Counted from the stretch's first letter, positions 1 through 9,321 are shown. The stretch: DNA of 64,000 nucleotides from Streptomyces aurantiacus (GCF_027107535.1 NZ_CP114283.1:9424001-9488000); one strand, 5' to 3'. Notes: a model not told the origin generated them from the sequence alone. Translations and numbers: made by a program.

Positions 1-629
1 GACCAATAGCCCGCCGCTCCTGGGCAAGCCGCAACGTACGAAGCGACTGTCTTGACGTCCCAGGCGTTCGCGGAGAGCAATCCAGCGGCCAAGTAGCGCA
101 CGTATGCCGACGACGGAGGGTTCCAGCGGACGTCCTTCACGCCCCAGGGGGCGGTGAAGGTCAACACTGGTAGTCCGTCCACTTGGCCAGCGCACACCAG
201 TGTCTCGTATCGCCCCTCACCCAAGGTCGCTGTCCCTCGGGTCAGTACCTCCGTGAGATCGATCTCTGAGCCTGGCTCTCTGTACATCTCCTGCGCCGCG
301 ATGTCTGAGAACTGGTCCGTTGTCACCAGGTGCGCTCTCGCCAGAACCCGGCCTTCAGCCCTCGGGTCATAGAACGCCCTGCCGCCTCCCCACACCGGCG
401 AATCGGTCGCGAAGTACAGGGCGCCCCCAAGCTCAACCGGGATCGAGCGGCTAGGCATCCGCGGGTCTCTGCAACCGGGGTAAGTCTTCGTAGTGCCGGG
501 CGGCTGGCCACCTCGGATGTAGAACCCGAGACGATCCAAGTGCATGTTGGATCCGTACGACGTGTACCAGACACACTCGGGGTTGAGATCGTCCGGCATG
601 GTCGGGTCGATGAATTGCAGGGCTTTCAC
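1..629 (-). CDS. GGCT-like hypothetical protein, 3' end outside window
   Basis: The minus frame stays open from a GTG at 629 to the left edge, giving 209 visible residues and no stop. An AGGAG lies 9 bases before the GTG, which sets the start. Near residue 20 there is WYTSYGSNMHLDRLGFYI; the YGSN motif is the phosphate-binding loop typical of gamma-glutamylcyclotransferase-like folds. Further on are TYPGCRD, a GALYFA strand and an AQEMYREPG segment. As I recall, this family is common in Streptomyces and is often misnamed 'histone deacetylase' in automatic annotation; nothing here supports deacetylase activity. The gene starts 26 bases after the stop of the broken GntR gene and is probably co-transcribed with it. 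Substrate unknown. Confidence 0.75.
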   Translation of the reverse strand, partial: MKALQFIDPTMPDDLNPECVWYTSYGSNMHLDRLGFYIRGGQPPGTTKTYPGCRDPRMPSRSIPVELGGALYFATDSPVWGGGRAFYDPRAEGRVLARAHLVTTDQFSDIAAQEMYREPGSEIDLTEVLTRGTATLGEGRYETLVCAGQVDGLPVLTFTAPWGVKDVRWNPPSSAYVRYLAAGLLSANAWDVKTVASYVAACPGAAGYW

Positions 630-654
630 GCGTACGCACTCCTGGGAGACGTCT

Positions 655-1210
655 TCACTCGGCTGATACGTCGTACCTGATGACATGCCGGTCTCCCGGA
701 AGGATCGTGATCATTACTCGTAAGGGCCGACCATTTTCGTCGTAGCCCGTACACAGGTGGACAGCAACCGGAGTCGCGGCAGGCAGAGAGAGCCTCTCGG
801 CCTCTGCACGCGTGGGCATGCACACCGTGATCTCGTCTCGGTATCGGGCCTGAACCAGCCCAACGCTGGCGAGAACACCGCCGGGCGCCGAGACGTCTTC
901 CGGAAGCATCAGGGGCGTGCCTCGCACGAGCTCTTCGGGAAAGTAGGAGTCGGCCAGGGCGTACGGGTCCTGATCGACGATCCGGATCCTTTCGCGTACG
1001 ACGGTCAGATCCTTCTCGGGGTCCAGCCCTAGGCGTTCTGCCACCTCGGCTGGGGGGGTGCCGGATCGATATGCGCACCTCTTGCCGCGGCTGGCGCCCA
1101 CTTTCAGCCACAACGCTGGCCCATTGGTCGCCTTGCTCGTCCGACGTGTGACGGGTGCGTGACTCCAGCACCGACCAGTCCCAAACCGCTGGCTTCAGGC
1201 TGCGCCGCAC
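655..1210 (-). pseudogene. GntR-family regulator, UTRA domain, frameshifted and N-terminally truncated
   Basis: The C-terminal 150 residues form a UTRA effector-binding domain (PAEVAERLGLDPEKDLTVV, then DSYFPEELVRGTPL and GYDENGRPLRVMITILPGDR). The preceding part (RTRHTSDEQGDQWASVVAES) lies in a different minus frame. The two frames meet near a run of seven G at 1052-1058, so a one-base slip would join them. No winged-helix DNA-binding domain is found upstream: a TAG stop closes the frame just before the GTG at 1210. The gene therefore looks dead, or the run is a sequencing error plus a truncated 5' part. A TTA codon (721-723) lies in the UTRA part. GntR/UTRA regulators are common in actinomycete integrative elements, which fits the place beside a tRNA 3' end. 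Confidence 0.75.
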
Positions 1211-1396
1211 AAAGCTCCCGCGCCCCTGGGCGAACTACGGGCCCCTTCGGCGCCGCACCCGTTCACCACAGGCAGTTGATGTCCACGGCGCCGACCGCGT
1301 GCGCGCGAACCAGCTCCTCATCCTGGCCCACACATGGCCCATACGCACTGGTCAAACCCGGGATACGGGCGACCCAGGGTGAGACAGGCTGAACAC

Positions 1397-1432
1397 AGAA
1401 GGGGTGCCCCTCCGGAGAGGGGCACCCCTTCT
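1397..1432 (-). terminator. Rho-independent-like hairpin after tRNA-Ser
   Basis: A perfect 16-bp inverted repeat with a 4-base CGGA loop lies 25 bases downstream of the tRNA-Ser 3' end. It is symmetric and could work for both strands. No long T run follows, as is usual in Streptomyces. Confidence 0.75.
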
Positions 1433-1456
1433 GACCTGCACAACGTCTGACCTGCG

Positions 1457-1543
1457 CGGTGGGTGTGGGATTTGAACCCACGGTCACATCGCTGCGACGA
1501 CGGTTTTCAAGACCGTTCCCTTAGGCCGCTCGGGCAACCCACC
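1457..1543 (-). tRNA. tRNA-Ser(UGA)
   Basis: Read on the minus strand this is an 87-nt class II tRNA. The acceptor stem GGTGGGT pairs with ACCCACC and is followed by discriminator G. The D arm contains GCCCGAGCGGCCTAAGGG. The anticodon stem ACGGT/ACCGT encloses loop CTTGAAA with anticodon TGA, then a long variable arm and TTCAAAT in the T loop. The CCA end is not encoded. The 3' end faces the left edge, so an element integrated at this tRNA would lie in 1-1456. Confidence 0.95.
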
Positions 1544-1745
1544 TACGCCCCGGCCCACCTGGGACGGAGCGGTTACAGACTACCGGGCGCGGACGCTGCT
1601 CGGGGGGCGTGGTCCACTCGGAGTCCACTGGGTCGGTTCCGTTCACCAGAACCACCACTCTGATCAGCGGCCGATGCTCAGCCCCAGGCAGTTCACGGGA
1701 GCGTACCGCTGCGGCGGATGTACCCAGAGGAGCTCTTGACTGCCC

Positions 1746-3314
1746 TCAGCCGGGCTGGCCCGGCGCGTCTCCCGGTGAGCGCCGCTGCACCGATGCGTCC
1801 AGCTCCTTACGCACCGACTCCGGCAGTGACTCGCCCAACGCCCAAGCGACCAAGGCTTCCGCGATCAAATGCAGTTTGATGTTGGTGTGCTGAGAGACTT
1901 CGCGCAGCACCTCAAAGCCGGCGGCCGCCGGAATGCCGTGAACCGCGACGAGAACACCGATGGCCCGGTCGACCGTCGCGTGGGAATCGACCGCCTGCCG
2001 CAGTTCGTCGTTCTGCTGTGCAAGACCGGCCATTGCAGCGTCACGCGTGAGGTCCGGCACGGAAAATTCTCCTGGGCGCCTGCCCAGAATCGGTACAGCG
2101 AGACGCCCCTTCGAGCGACGCGAAGATCGCACAGGACGTGAGAGCCCTTGGGGGCCGTGCCAGTCCAGGCACAGGACGGTGGCGTCGTCCCTCGGCTGCC
2201 CGCCGCCGTACGCGTGGTCCACCGCCGCAATCAGAGTGCGCACGGCCTCGCGTGGGTGTTCGACGGCGGTGTCACGGATGAGGCCGGGCAGGTCGACTGT
2301 CTCGGCTTCGCGTTCCTGCATGCCGTCGGTGTAGAGCACGAGGCGGTCGCCGGGGCGCAGGTCGAGGTCCTGCACCGTGTAGGCACCCTGCCCGACGACC
2401 CCGAAGGGCAGGTTCACGGCCAGGCGCAGCTCCTCGACCCTGCCGTCGCGCAGCCGCAGCGGCCAGGGGTGGCCGGCGTTGACGAGCCGGGCACCGGTCC
2501 CGTCCAGGGCGATGCGCACCAGTTGGCCGGTGGCGAAGGTGCGCCGGCCGTGGTCGAGGAGGGCCTGGTGGGTCTGGCGGGCCTGTTCGGCCAGATCGAA
2601 TCCGGCGCGGCGGGCGCCCCGGGAGGCGTTGACCAGAAGGGTGGCCATCAACGAGGCGTCGACGTCGTGGCCCATGGCATCGGTGACCGACAGGTGCAGC
2701 GTGTCCTGGTCGAGGGAGTAGTCATAGGTGTCACCGGCGATGTCGGAGGCCGGGACCAGGGCGCCGGCGACAGCGAACTCTGCGGCTTCGCAGGAGGCGG
2801 CCGAAGGCAGGAGCTGGCGCTGGATCTCCGCCGCCAAGCTCACCGAGGTCGTCCGGTTGCCCCAGTGGTAGAGATCGGTGAAGCGGCGGTCGGTGACGAT
2901 GATGTAGGCCAGCGCGTGCGCGGCCTCCTCGACCTGCTCCAGCACCTCCTGCGTCACCTGGGGGAGGAACAGCTCCAGGACACCGATGGTGTCTCCGCGG
3001 TTCGTGACAGGGGCCAGCACCCGAAGCCCCTGCGCACCCTCCTCAGCCCGCACCAGCTTCTGCGTGTGCAGGACCTCGTCGTAGACACTGCTGCCCGCCA
3101 GAGAAACCTGTTCGGCGCGGCGCCCGTGATGTGTAGCCCCGTTCTCGCTGACCCGCAGCAGACGTCGGCCGACGACGTCGACGAACAGGAACGACACGTA
3201 TCGCGCACCGAACCGGTCACGCAGGTTGCGTGCCACGACATCGAGGGAGTCCATTGGCGCGGCGTCCTCAGCCGCTGCCAGCACCTCGGCCAATCCGATC
3301 CGGTCACGCAACAC
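1746..3314 (-). CDS. GAF-PP2C(SpoIIE)-ANTAR protein phosphatase/antiterminator-like protein
   Basis: This 522-residue protein has three parts. Residues about 15-140 form a GAF-type sensor. Residues about 165-380 form a SpoIIE-class PP2C phosphatase with the metal-binding motifs GDTYDY, TDAMGHD, YTDGMQ and PRDDATV all present, so it is probably active on phosphoserine/threonine of anti-sigma antagonists. Residues about 435-505 form an ANTAR RNA-binding domain ([13 protein letters not shown], then AEALVAWA). Combining a phosphatase with ANTAR suggests input to both sigma-factor partner switching and antitermination. It is the last of three consecutive minus-strand ANTAR genes, 274 bases after the preceding one, so it may have its own promoter. 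Target anti-anti-sigma factor unknown. Confidence 0.88.
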   Translation of the reverse strand: MLRDRIGLAEVLAAAEDAAPMDSLDVVARNLRDRFGARYVSFLFVDVVGRRLLRVSENGATHHGRRAEQVSLAGSSVYDEVLHTQKLVRAEEGAQGLRVLAPVTNRGDTIGVLELFLPQVTQEVLEQVEEAAHALAYIIVTDRRFTDLYHWGNRTTSVSLAAEIQRQLLPSAASCEAAEFAVAGALVPASDIAGDTYDYSLDQDTLHLSVTDAMGHDVDASLMATLLVNASRGARRAGFDLAEQARQTHQALLDHGRRTFATGQLVRIALDGTGARLVNAGHPWPLRLRDGRVEELRLAVNLPFGVVGQGAYTVQDLDLRPGDRLVLYTDGMQEREAETVDLPGLIRDTAVEHPREAVRTLIAAVDHAYGGGQPRDDATVLCLDWHGPQGLSRPVRSSRRSKGRLAVPILGRRPGEFSVPDLTRDAAMAGLAQQNDELRQAVDSHATVDRAIGVLVAVHGIPAAAGFEVLREVSQHTNIKLHLIAEALVAWALGESLPESVRKELDASVQRRSPGDAPGQPG

Positions 3315-3494
3315 GTCAGCCTCCCCAGGTTGCAGACTCTACTTCTCACCCCCTTCGACAGGTCTCACACGCGACGCACACCTCGGCGTGCATGCGCGCT
3401 TCGTTCACGGGTTGCGACAGGACGTACACGGTTTTGAGGGCCTGATTTCAGGAATCCCCCCGGGTTGGCCACCCGGATGCTCGTGGCCGGATCT

Positions 3495-3547
3495 CGGACG
3501 GAGCCCATGAGCCGGCTCCGCGCCGGACGGAGCCCATAAGCCGGCTC
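3495..3547. repeat. Two tandem copies of a 24-bp sequence
   Basis: Copies at 3495-3518 and 3524-3547 differ by one base (ATGAGCC versus ATAAGCC). Each ends in AGCCGGCT, itself a palindrome. They lie between two ANTAR genes, upstream of the PP2C gene, and could be an operator or just repeat DNA. Confidence 0.7.
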
Positions 3548-3587
3548 ACCTATCCACGGCGTGGCGTTCGCGCCGTTGCGCCGGTGC

Positions 3588-4325
3588 TCAGTTGAGCTCC
3601 CGCGCGCTGAGGATGACGGTCGGGTCCATGGTGCGGCTGACCAGGGCGTGGACGGTTTCGGCGAGACTGACCCGGTGGCGCCTCGCGTAGTCGGCCAGGA
3701 GCTGCCCGGCCTCGGCGATCGTCCCGCCCGTGTACTCGGCGATCATGCCCTTGGCGATCTCCAGGATGGCCTTGACGGCGATGGCGCTCTGCACGCGGGT
3801 GATGACGTCGTCGCTTCGGGTCGGTTCGGTGGACCAGTGCATCAGGGCCAGCGCTGCGGAGTCCGCCAAAGCCTGTGCGAGGTGGGCGTCGTCGTTGGGC
3901 ATGGCTCCGGCACGGGTGTTCAACAGTGTGAGGCCGCCCAGAGGACGTTCATGGAGGCGGACCGGAACGGTCTGCAGGGACCGGTAGCCGGCGTCGGTCA
4001 TGGCGGTGACCAGTTTCGGCCAGCGTTCACGCTCGGCGGTGATGTCGGGAACGCTGTGGGCCTCACCGGTGCGGTAGCAGTCCATGCAGGGGCCGCTGCC
4101 CGTCTGGGTCTGAAGCAGTTCGACGAAGGCGGCCTCTTCGTTGGTGGCGGCCATCGTCTTCAGACTGCCCCGCGCGTCAGCGATCATCACCGCCGCCGCG
4201 TCCACCTCCAGTAGTTCTACGCATGTGTGCACCAGGCGGTTGAAAAGGTGCAGTGGATCGAACTCGGACGCATAGGTGTCCGCCAAGTCGACGAACGCCT
4301 TCGCCAGCTGTCGCTCACGGTTCAT
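3588..4325 (-). CDS. GAF-ANTAR regulator
   Basis: This 245-residue protein has an N-terminal GAF domain (residues about 15-160) beginning NRERQLAKAFVDLADT, with CMDCYRTGE in the middle. A C-terminal ANTAR domain follows (residues about 165-235; VQSAIAVKAILEIAKGMIAE, then ADYARRHRVSLAETVHALV). ANTAR domains bind paired RNA hexaloops and prevent termination. The GAF part presumably senses a small molecule, redox state or light. The start ATG at 4325 is 42 bases from the stop of the upstream GAF-ANTAR gene, so the two are likely one operon. Ligand and RNA targets are unknown. Confidence 0.87.
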   Translation of the reverse strand: MNRERQLAKAFVDLADTYASEFDPLHLFNRLVHTCVELLEVDAAAVMIADARGSLKTMAATNEEAAFVELLQTQTGSGPCMDCYRTGEAHSVPDITAERERWPKLVTAMTDAGYRSLQTVPVRLHERPLGGLTLLNTRAGAMPNDDAHLAQALADSAALALMHWSTEPTRSDDVITRVQSAIAVKAILEIAKGMIAEYTGGTIAEAGQLLADYARRHRVSLAETVHALVSRTMDPTVILSARELN

Positions 4326-4367
4326 GCTCGCCTCCCCGGCGGTGTCGTCGCACGTACTGCTTGTCGT

Positions 4368-5144
4368 TCAGTCAAGACGCATGTCCGTGGTGCGGTCGAT
4401 GACGGCCCGCGCGATCTCGGTAGAGGTGCGGCTCTGCGCGAAGGCCCGGGCACGGAGACGAAGAACGGCCTCCGCGGCAGTCACTCCCAGTTGCACCATG
4501 ATCATTCCAGTGGCCTGGTGAATCTCCTCCCGGTCGGACTCAGCCCCCTCAAGCCACGTTACGACTCCTTCCGAGCCCATAGAAGTGTGGTCGAGGGCTG
4601 TAACGGCCAGCGTGACGGCATCGGCGACCAGCAGAGACGTGCGCACATGATCACCACTCAGCGAGCCCGCGGTGTCCCGGTACAGGTCAAGGGTGCCCAG
4701 CGGCTGCCCGACGCTGCCCGCCAACGGAATGGAGAAGGCGGCTTCCGCGCCGGCTTTGGCCGCCTGAACGGAGAACAGTGGCCAGCGACGGGCATCCGGG
4801 GCGCGGGTCAGATCCGTCGCGAACACCGGCGCCCGCAACCGGACCGCCTCCGCACACGGACCCTCACCGAGGGTGTACTGGATCTCCGCGAGCCGCGCGG
4901 CCACGCGGTCGCTCGCACAGAGCACGACCCCCGTGTCCACGTCATTGCCCTGGACGAACACCGACAGCCCCGAGACATCCGGCAGGAGCGTCATACAGGC
5001 ACGGCACAGCGCGTCGGGCACGTTGGCGGGTGACAGCCCTCGCACGCTGTCGATGAGTTCGCGGGCGATCCGGGCCCGCCGGACGAGGGTCTCCTGCTCA
5101 GCGTCTTCGCTGCCGAGCTGGTCGTCATCGGGCACCGTTCTCAC
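4368..5144 (-). CDS. GAF-ANTAR regulator
   Basis: This 258-residue paralogue of the downstream gene has a GAF domain at about residues 35-170 (TLGEGPCAEAVRLRAPVFA is typical of GAF-ANTAR proteins). An ANTAR domain follows at about 185-250 (EEIHQATGMIMVQLGVTAAE, then LRARAFAQSRTSTEIARAVI). It heads a run of three minus-strand ANTAR genes and is likely co-transcribed with the next one. The pair probably responds to related signals through antitermination. No local target hairpins were identified. Confidence 0.87.
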   Translation of the reverse strand: MRTVPDDDQLGSEDAEQETLVRRARIARELIDSVRGLSPANVPDALCRACMTLLPDVSGLSVFVQGNDVDTGVVLCASDRVAARLAEIQYTLGEGPCAEAVRLRAPVFATDLTRAPDARRWPLFSVQAAKAGAEAAFSIPLAGSVGQPLGTLDLYRDTAGSLSGDHVRTSLLVADAVTLAVTALDHTSMGSEGVVTWLEGAESDREEIHQATGMIMVQLGVTAAEAVLRLRARAFAQSRTSTEIARAVIDRTTDMRLD

Positions 5145-5469
5145 CTCCCCGCAGACACACCCACATGGGCTTCACTCGATCTTGCCCTATCCACGGCACA
5201 ACGTCCGGCACACAGGCGGCGTTCCGTGCCGCCCGCCTCGTCCGTCCCGCGTTCCCGTCGCGTGCCGCCGGCAGTCACGCCGCATCACCATGCGCGTCGA
5301 CCCTCCATGACCGACGCGTCCACCTGTCTCCGCTTCCTCGTGGTGCCGGGGGCCGAGTCCCCGCTCCTCGGGGCACAAAAACCTGGTAGCGGCGCTGTCT
5401 CGGTCCTGCCGCCCAAACGGCCGACTGCAGCAAACCCTGGGGCGGCGCACCGGCCGGTCGCCCGCGGGG
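5145..5469. other. Intergenic stretch, no gene recognised
   Basis: About 325 bases between the first ANTAR gene and a NUDIX fragment. Open frames here have no recognisable domain or good ribosome site. The left end must hold the promoter of the minus-strand ANTAR genes. Confidence 0.5.
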
Positions 5470-5652
5470 CAGTCCTGGCCGCCATTGCACCCTTGGGTGA
5501 ATCTGTGTCTGGCCGACGTCCAACAGCCTGACGGGCGCAGGCGGGAGCACCACGTCGTTCGCCTCCGGCACCTGGCCGTGGCCGCCGTGGTCAACGACCG
5601 CCAGGAGGTGCTGATGACGTGGCGACACCGCTTCATCAGCGCGAGATCGTGA
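5470..5652 (+). pseudogene. N-terminal fragment of a NUDIX hydrolase
   Basis: A plus frame reads HPWVNLCLADVQQPDGRR, then EHHVVRLRHLAVAAVVND and EVLMTWRHRFI, and stops at TGA 5650-5652. This is the first half of a NUDIX fold as seen in Streptomyces proteins whose next residues would be the TWGWE... lead-in to the NUDIX box. The box (GX5EX7REUXEEXGU) is absent, so the fragment cannot be catalytic. No good start or ribosome site is seen. It is probably a deletion relic between the ANTAR and protease genes. Confidence 0.65.
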
Positions 5653-5771
5653 GCAGCGGATCCCTCGGCGGCCTGCTGTACGTCCTCACGGATGAAGCAA
5701 TCCGCCGGCCGGTGGCAGGAGCTCCCGTGGTCGCGCCGCTGAGAGATCGGCGCGGGGGCACGAGTAACGGG

Positions 5772-7250
5772 TCAGCTGTCGCCCTCGCGCTGGCCCAGGG
5801 TGACCTCGGCCGTGCGCTGCTTTCCGTCGCGGGTGTAGGTGAGCTTGACGGTGTCGTTGGGCTGGTGGGTCCAGATCTCACCGATGAGGGTGGGGCCGCT
5901 GTCGATCACGCGGTCGTCGAGCTTGGTGATGACGTCGCCGGGCTTGAGGCCGGCCTTGTCCGCGGGGCCGTTCGGGGTGACCGCGGCGGAGTCGCTCGCG
6001 CCCTTGTCCGTGATCTTCGCGCCGCCCGTGCCCTCCTCCAGCGAGACCGAGGCGCCGATCACGGGGTAGACCGGCTTGCCGGTCCTGATGAGCTGCTGCG
6101 CGACGGTCTTCGCCTGGTTGACCGGGATCGCGAAGCCCAGGCCGATGGAGCCCGACTGGCCGGCGCCGCCCAGGCCACCGCTCGTGGACTGGATCGCGGA
6201 GTTGATGCCGATCACCGAGCCCTGCGCGTCCAGGAGCGGGCCGCCGGAGTTGCCCGGGTTGATCGAGGCGTCGGTCTGCAGGGCGCTCATGTACGAGGCC
6301 TTGCTCTGCGAACTGCCGTCGCTGGAGGCCACCGGGCGGTTCTTGGCGCTGATGATGCCGGTGGTCACCGTGTTCGAAAGGCCGAACGGGGCGCCGATCG
6401 CGATCGTCGAGTCGCCGACGGCGATCTTGTCCGAGTTGCCGAGCGGCAGCGGCTTGAGGTCGTCCGGCGCGTTCTTCAGCTTGATGACCGCCACGTCGTA
6501 CCCCTGGGCGTGGCCGACGACCTCGGCGTCGTACTTCTTGCCGTTCGAGAAGGTGGCCGACAGCTTGCCACTCTCGACCGCCTCGGCGACCACGTGGTTG
6601 TTGGTCAGGATGTGGCCCTGCGTGTCGAAGACGAAGCCGGTGCCCGTCCCGCCCTCGCCGTTGCTGCCCTCGGCCTCGATGGTGACCGTGCTCGGCAGAG
6701 CCGTGGCGGCCACGTTCGCGATCGTGCCGGCGTCGCGCTTGAGGTCGCCGCCGCTCTGGGACGCGGAAACCGTCGTGGAACCCGTGGAGTCGTTGCGGTC
6801 CGCCGCCCAGTAGCCGATGCCGCCGCCCACGCCGCCCGCGATCAGCGCGGCCACCAGGACCGCGGCGACCAGACCGCCGCGCCCGCCGGACTTCGGCTGG
6901 GGAGCGGGCTGCTGGTACGAGGAGCCCCACACGTCCCCCGTACCGCTTTCACCGCCGTCTCCGTACGAGGGTGTGACCGGCGGAGGAGGCGGCCAGGCAC
7001 CCGCCTCGGGGGCGGCGTTCGCGGGAGCCCCCGAGGGCAACGTGGCGGTCGGCGCGCCTCCCTGGTAGGAGCCCGCCTCCTGGAAAGAGGCCGAGCCCTG
7101 GGGCTGAGCCGTGCCCTGGTGGGGACCCACGGAGCCCGCTGCCTGCGCAGCCGCCTGCTCCGGCGGCACGGAAGCAGCGGGAGTGTCCACCGGCACGGGA
7201 GGTGCAGACGGGGCCGGGGGTACTGCAGTGCCCTCGTTCTCGGTGCTCAC
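5772..7250 (-). CDS. Membrane-anchored HtrA/DegP-type serine protease with PDZ domain
   Basis: A 492-residue protein. Residues 1-120 are Pro/Gln/Gly-rich and cytoplasmic. One membrane helix spans about 127-149. A trypsin-like S1C domain follows with the triad His219 (ILTNNHVV), Asp252 (GYDVAVIKL) and Ser335 (INPGNSGGPLL). A PDZ domain occupies about 395-490 (GPADKAGLKPGDVITKLDD). The start is GTG at 7250, preceded by GAGGAAGAG. Such proteases degrade or refold damaged secreted proteins at the outer face of the membrane and are induced by secretion stress. The gene is monocistronic, with the NUDIX relic downstream and a 278-base promoter region upstream. It matches S. coelicolor HtrA-like proteins in organisation. 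Confidence 0.92.
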   Translation of the reverse strand: MSTENEGTAVPPAPSAPPVPVDTPAASVPPEQAAAQAAGSVGPHQGTAQPQGSASFQEAGSYQGGAPTATLPSGAPANAAPEAGAWPPPPPVTPSYGDGGESGTGDVWGSSYQQPAPQPKSGGRGGLVAAVLVAALIAGGVGGGIGYWAADRNDSTGSTTVSASQSGGDLKRDAGTIANVAATALPSTVTIEAEGSNGEGGTGTGFVFDTQGHILTNNHVVAEAVESGKLSATFSNGKKYDAEVVGHAQGYDVAVIKLKNAPDDLKPLPLGNSDKIAVGDSTIAIGAPFGLSNTVTTGIISAKNRPVASSDGSSQSKASYMSALQTDASINPGNSGGPLLDAQGSVIGINSAIQSTSGGLGGAGQSGSIGLGFAIPVNQAKTVAQQLIRTGKPVYPVIGASVSLEEGTGGAKITDKGASDSAAVTPNGPADKAGLKPGDVITKLDDRVIDSGPTLIGEIWTHQPNDTVKLTYTRDGKQRTAEVTLGQREGDS

Positions 7251-7527
7251 AGCTCTTCCTCTCGATCCACGGCTGTTCTTTCAGGTCGCATCCGCTCACG
7301 TTCGGTCGCGTGTGTTCAGGACTTCACTCACGCGTGTTCGGGAACCGACACGATTCAGCTGTGCATGTGCTTTTGTATGCCGTCAGCTTTTCCCACGGGA
7401 CGTCAGGGCACCATAAGCGGCACCTGTGACTCCGGGAACTTCTTTTATATAGGACAGGTCTGACAAAACCATTTCATGTCCGCGCCACCCACCCACGCGT
7501 ACCCACTTGCGATGGCACCATGACGCG

Positions 7528-8340
7528 GTGACCCACGCACGACAGAACCTGACCCAGGTCGTCGCCCACCGCGGGGCCTCCGAAGAGGCCCCCGAGCACA
7601 CCCTGGCCGCGTACGAGAAGGCGATCGAGGACGGGGCCGACGCCCTTGAGTGCGATGTTCGGCTGACCGCGGACGGACATCTCGTCTGCGTCCACGACCG
7701 CCGCGTCAACCGCACCTCCAACGGCCGAGGCGCCGTCTCGGCCCTGGAACTCTCCGATCTCGCCGCCCTGGACTTCGGCTCCTGGAAGAACCGCGACGAG
7801 GCACCCGACTGGGAACAGCAGCGGCCCCCCTCCTGGGAGCAGCAGTCCGTCCTCACCCTGGAGCGTCTGCTCGAACTCGTGGCCGACGCCGGCCGCCCCG
7901 TACGGCTCGCGATCGAGACGAAGCACCCCACACGCTGGGCCGGTCAGGTCGAGGAGCGCCTGCTGGTCCTCCTGAAGCGCTTCGGTCTGGACGCACCGCC
8001 CTCGCCCGCCGAGTCGCCGGTTCGCGTCATGAGCTTCTCGGCACGCTCCCTGCAGCGCGTCCGTATGGCATCGCCGACGTTGCCGACGGTCTATCTGCTG
8101 CAGTTCGTCTCCCCCCGGCTGCGTGACGGACGGCTGCCGCCGGGCGTCCGGATCGCGGGCCCCTCCCTGCGGATCGTGCGCAACCACCCTGCGTACATCG
8201 AGCGCCTGAAGCGGGCCGGCCACCAGGTTCACGTGTGGACGGTGAACGACTCGCAGGACGTCGACCTCTGTGTCGGACTGGGCGTCGACGCCATCATCAC
8301 CAACCGCCCGCGTGCGGTACTGCGCCAGCTCGGACGCTGA
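7528..8340 (+). CDS. Glycerophosphodiester phosphodiesterase
   Basis: 270 residues from GTG 7528; a TTG at 7507 would add seven residues but has no better ribosome site. The GDPD family hydrolyses glycerophosphodiesters to glycerol-3-phosphate and an alcohol. Conserved residues are visible: VVAHRGASEEAPEHT (catalytic His-Arg and first Glu region), ALECDVRLTADGHLVCVHD (metal-binding Glu/Asp and general-acid His) and the C-terminal VHVWTVND. No signal peptide is seen, so it is probably cytoplasmic. It is divergent from the htrA-like gene across a 278-base gap and precedes an ATPase gene by 222 bases, so is probably its own transcript. Confidence 0.9.
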   Translation: MTHARQNLTQVVAHRGASEEAPEHTLAAYEKAIEDGADALECDVRLTADGHLVCVHDRRVNRTSNGRGAVSALELSDLAALDFGSWKNRDEAPDWEQQRPPSWEQQSVLTLERLLELVADAGRPVRLAIETKHPTRWAGQVEERLLVLLKRFGLDAPPSPAESPVRVMSFSARSLQRVRMASPTLPTVYLLQFVSPRLRDGRLPPGVRIAGPSLRIVRNHPAYIERLKRAGHQVHVWTVNDSQDVDLCVGLGVDAIITNRPRAVLRQLGR

Positions 8341-8562
8341 AACCTCCGCCCCACAGGCCTCGCAGAACTCTCGGGTTTCACCCACGGGCCCCTCATCCCG
8401 GCCAAGTCGTCGAATTCAGGCCATACGGTTACAGGGAGTGCTCCGGCGCGTTCGGTCCGTATTCGATCGTTGCGAGTGCGTCACTGCACGTGCATTGGCC
8501 GGTTTCCGGTCCAGTCCAGGAGGGCATCCACACCGTGGCGTGGGGCAAAGGAGGTCTCGGGG

Positions 8563-9105
8563 GTGGCGTTGGTGGTGGCACAGGAGGTGCCCGCGTCGTC
8601 GCGCATGGCCGTACCCCATGGCCCTGCGGGCGTGGGACAGGCAAGACACCGGATGCGGGCTCAGCTGCGCACCGGCGGTGTGGCGGAAACGGTCATCGAC
8701 GATGCCGTACTGATCCTTTCCGAACTACTGAGCAACGCCTGCCGACACGGCAGGCCCCTGGGTGACGCCCTGGCCGGGGACGGCGACGTCCTGGCCGCGT
8801 GGCGCGTCGAACCGACCGGCCGGCTCACCGTCGAGGTGACGGACGGCGGTGGTCCGACCCGTCCGGTTCCGGCCACGCCCTCGGTCACCGCACGCGGCGG
8901 CCGCGGGCTGAACATCATCACGGCCCTTGCCGACGACTGGGGCGTACGGGACGACGCCCGCGGTGAGGTCACGGTGTGGGTGGTAGTGCACAAGGACGCT
9001 CACGCAGGGTGTCGCCGCGACGACTTCGCCACGCGGGTCACGGCCCCCGCGGTGTCCGCGATACCCGACCTGGACTTCGGGGACGCCTTCGACGGCCTGG
9101 ACTGA
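8563..9105 (+). CDS. ATP-binding protein, anti-sigma kinase (HATPase_c_2) type
   Basis: The start is fixed at GTG 8563 by a near-perfect AAAGGAGGT at 8548-8555, giving 180 residues; the frame is open further upstream but lacks a ribosome site. An RsbW/SpoIIAB-like GHKL fold is seen: N box LILSELLSNACRHGRP, G1 box VTDGGGP, G2 GGRGLNIITALADDWGV. Such small Streptomyces kinases phosphorylate anti-anti-sigma factors or act as stand-alone regulators. The C-terminal 40 residues (HAGCRRDDFATRV onward) are outside the fold. No sigma factor or antagonist lies beside it, so its partner is not visible here. Confidence 0.85.
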   Translation: MALVVAQEVPASSRMAVPHGPAGVGQARHRMRAQLRTGGVAETVIDDAVLILSELLSNACRHGRPLGDALAGDGDVLAAWRVEPTGRLTVEVTDGGGPTRPVPATPSVTARGGRGLNIITALADDWGVRDDARGEVTVWVVVHKDAHAGCRRDDFATRVTAPAVSAIPDLDFGDAFDGLD

Positions 9106-9237
9106 ACCGGGCCAGGGAACGGGCAGCGGGCGGGCACCGAAGCAGACACACAAGCACGCGCAGCAGTGGGCCCGAAGCAGACGCAAGTGCCGGTTCCGGG
9201 ACGAACCGAAGCCACGCTCCGGGTACGACCCGGCACG

Positions 9238-9246
9238 TTGTCCACA
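9238..9246 (+). promoter_or_regulatory. Single consensus DnaA box
   Basis: TTGTCCACA, the preferred Streptomyces DnaA box, stands alone upstream of the DUF5926 gene and could act as a DnaA-responsive control site. A TAGGCT -10-like hexamer follows at 9275-9280. Confidence 0.45.
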
Positions 9247-9321
9247 GGGTCCCGTCGGTCCTCGTACGAGCGGCTAGGCTCGCGCCCGTACGAGTCGAGC
9301 CGTAACCGGGAGACATCCACG

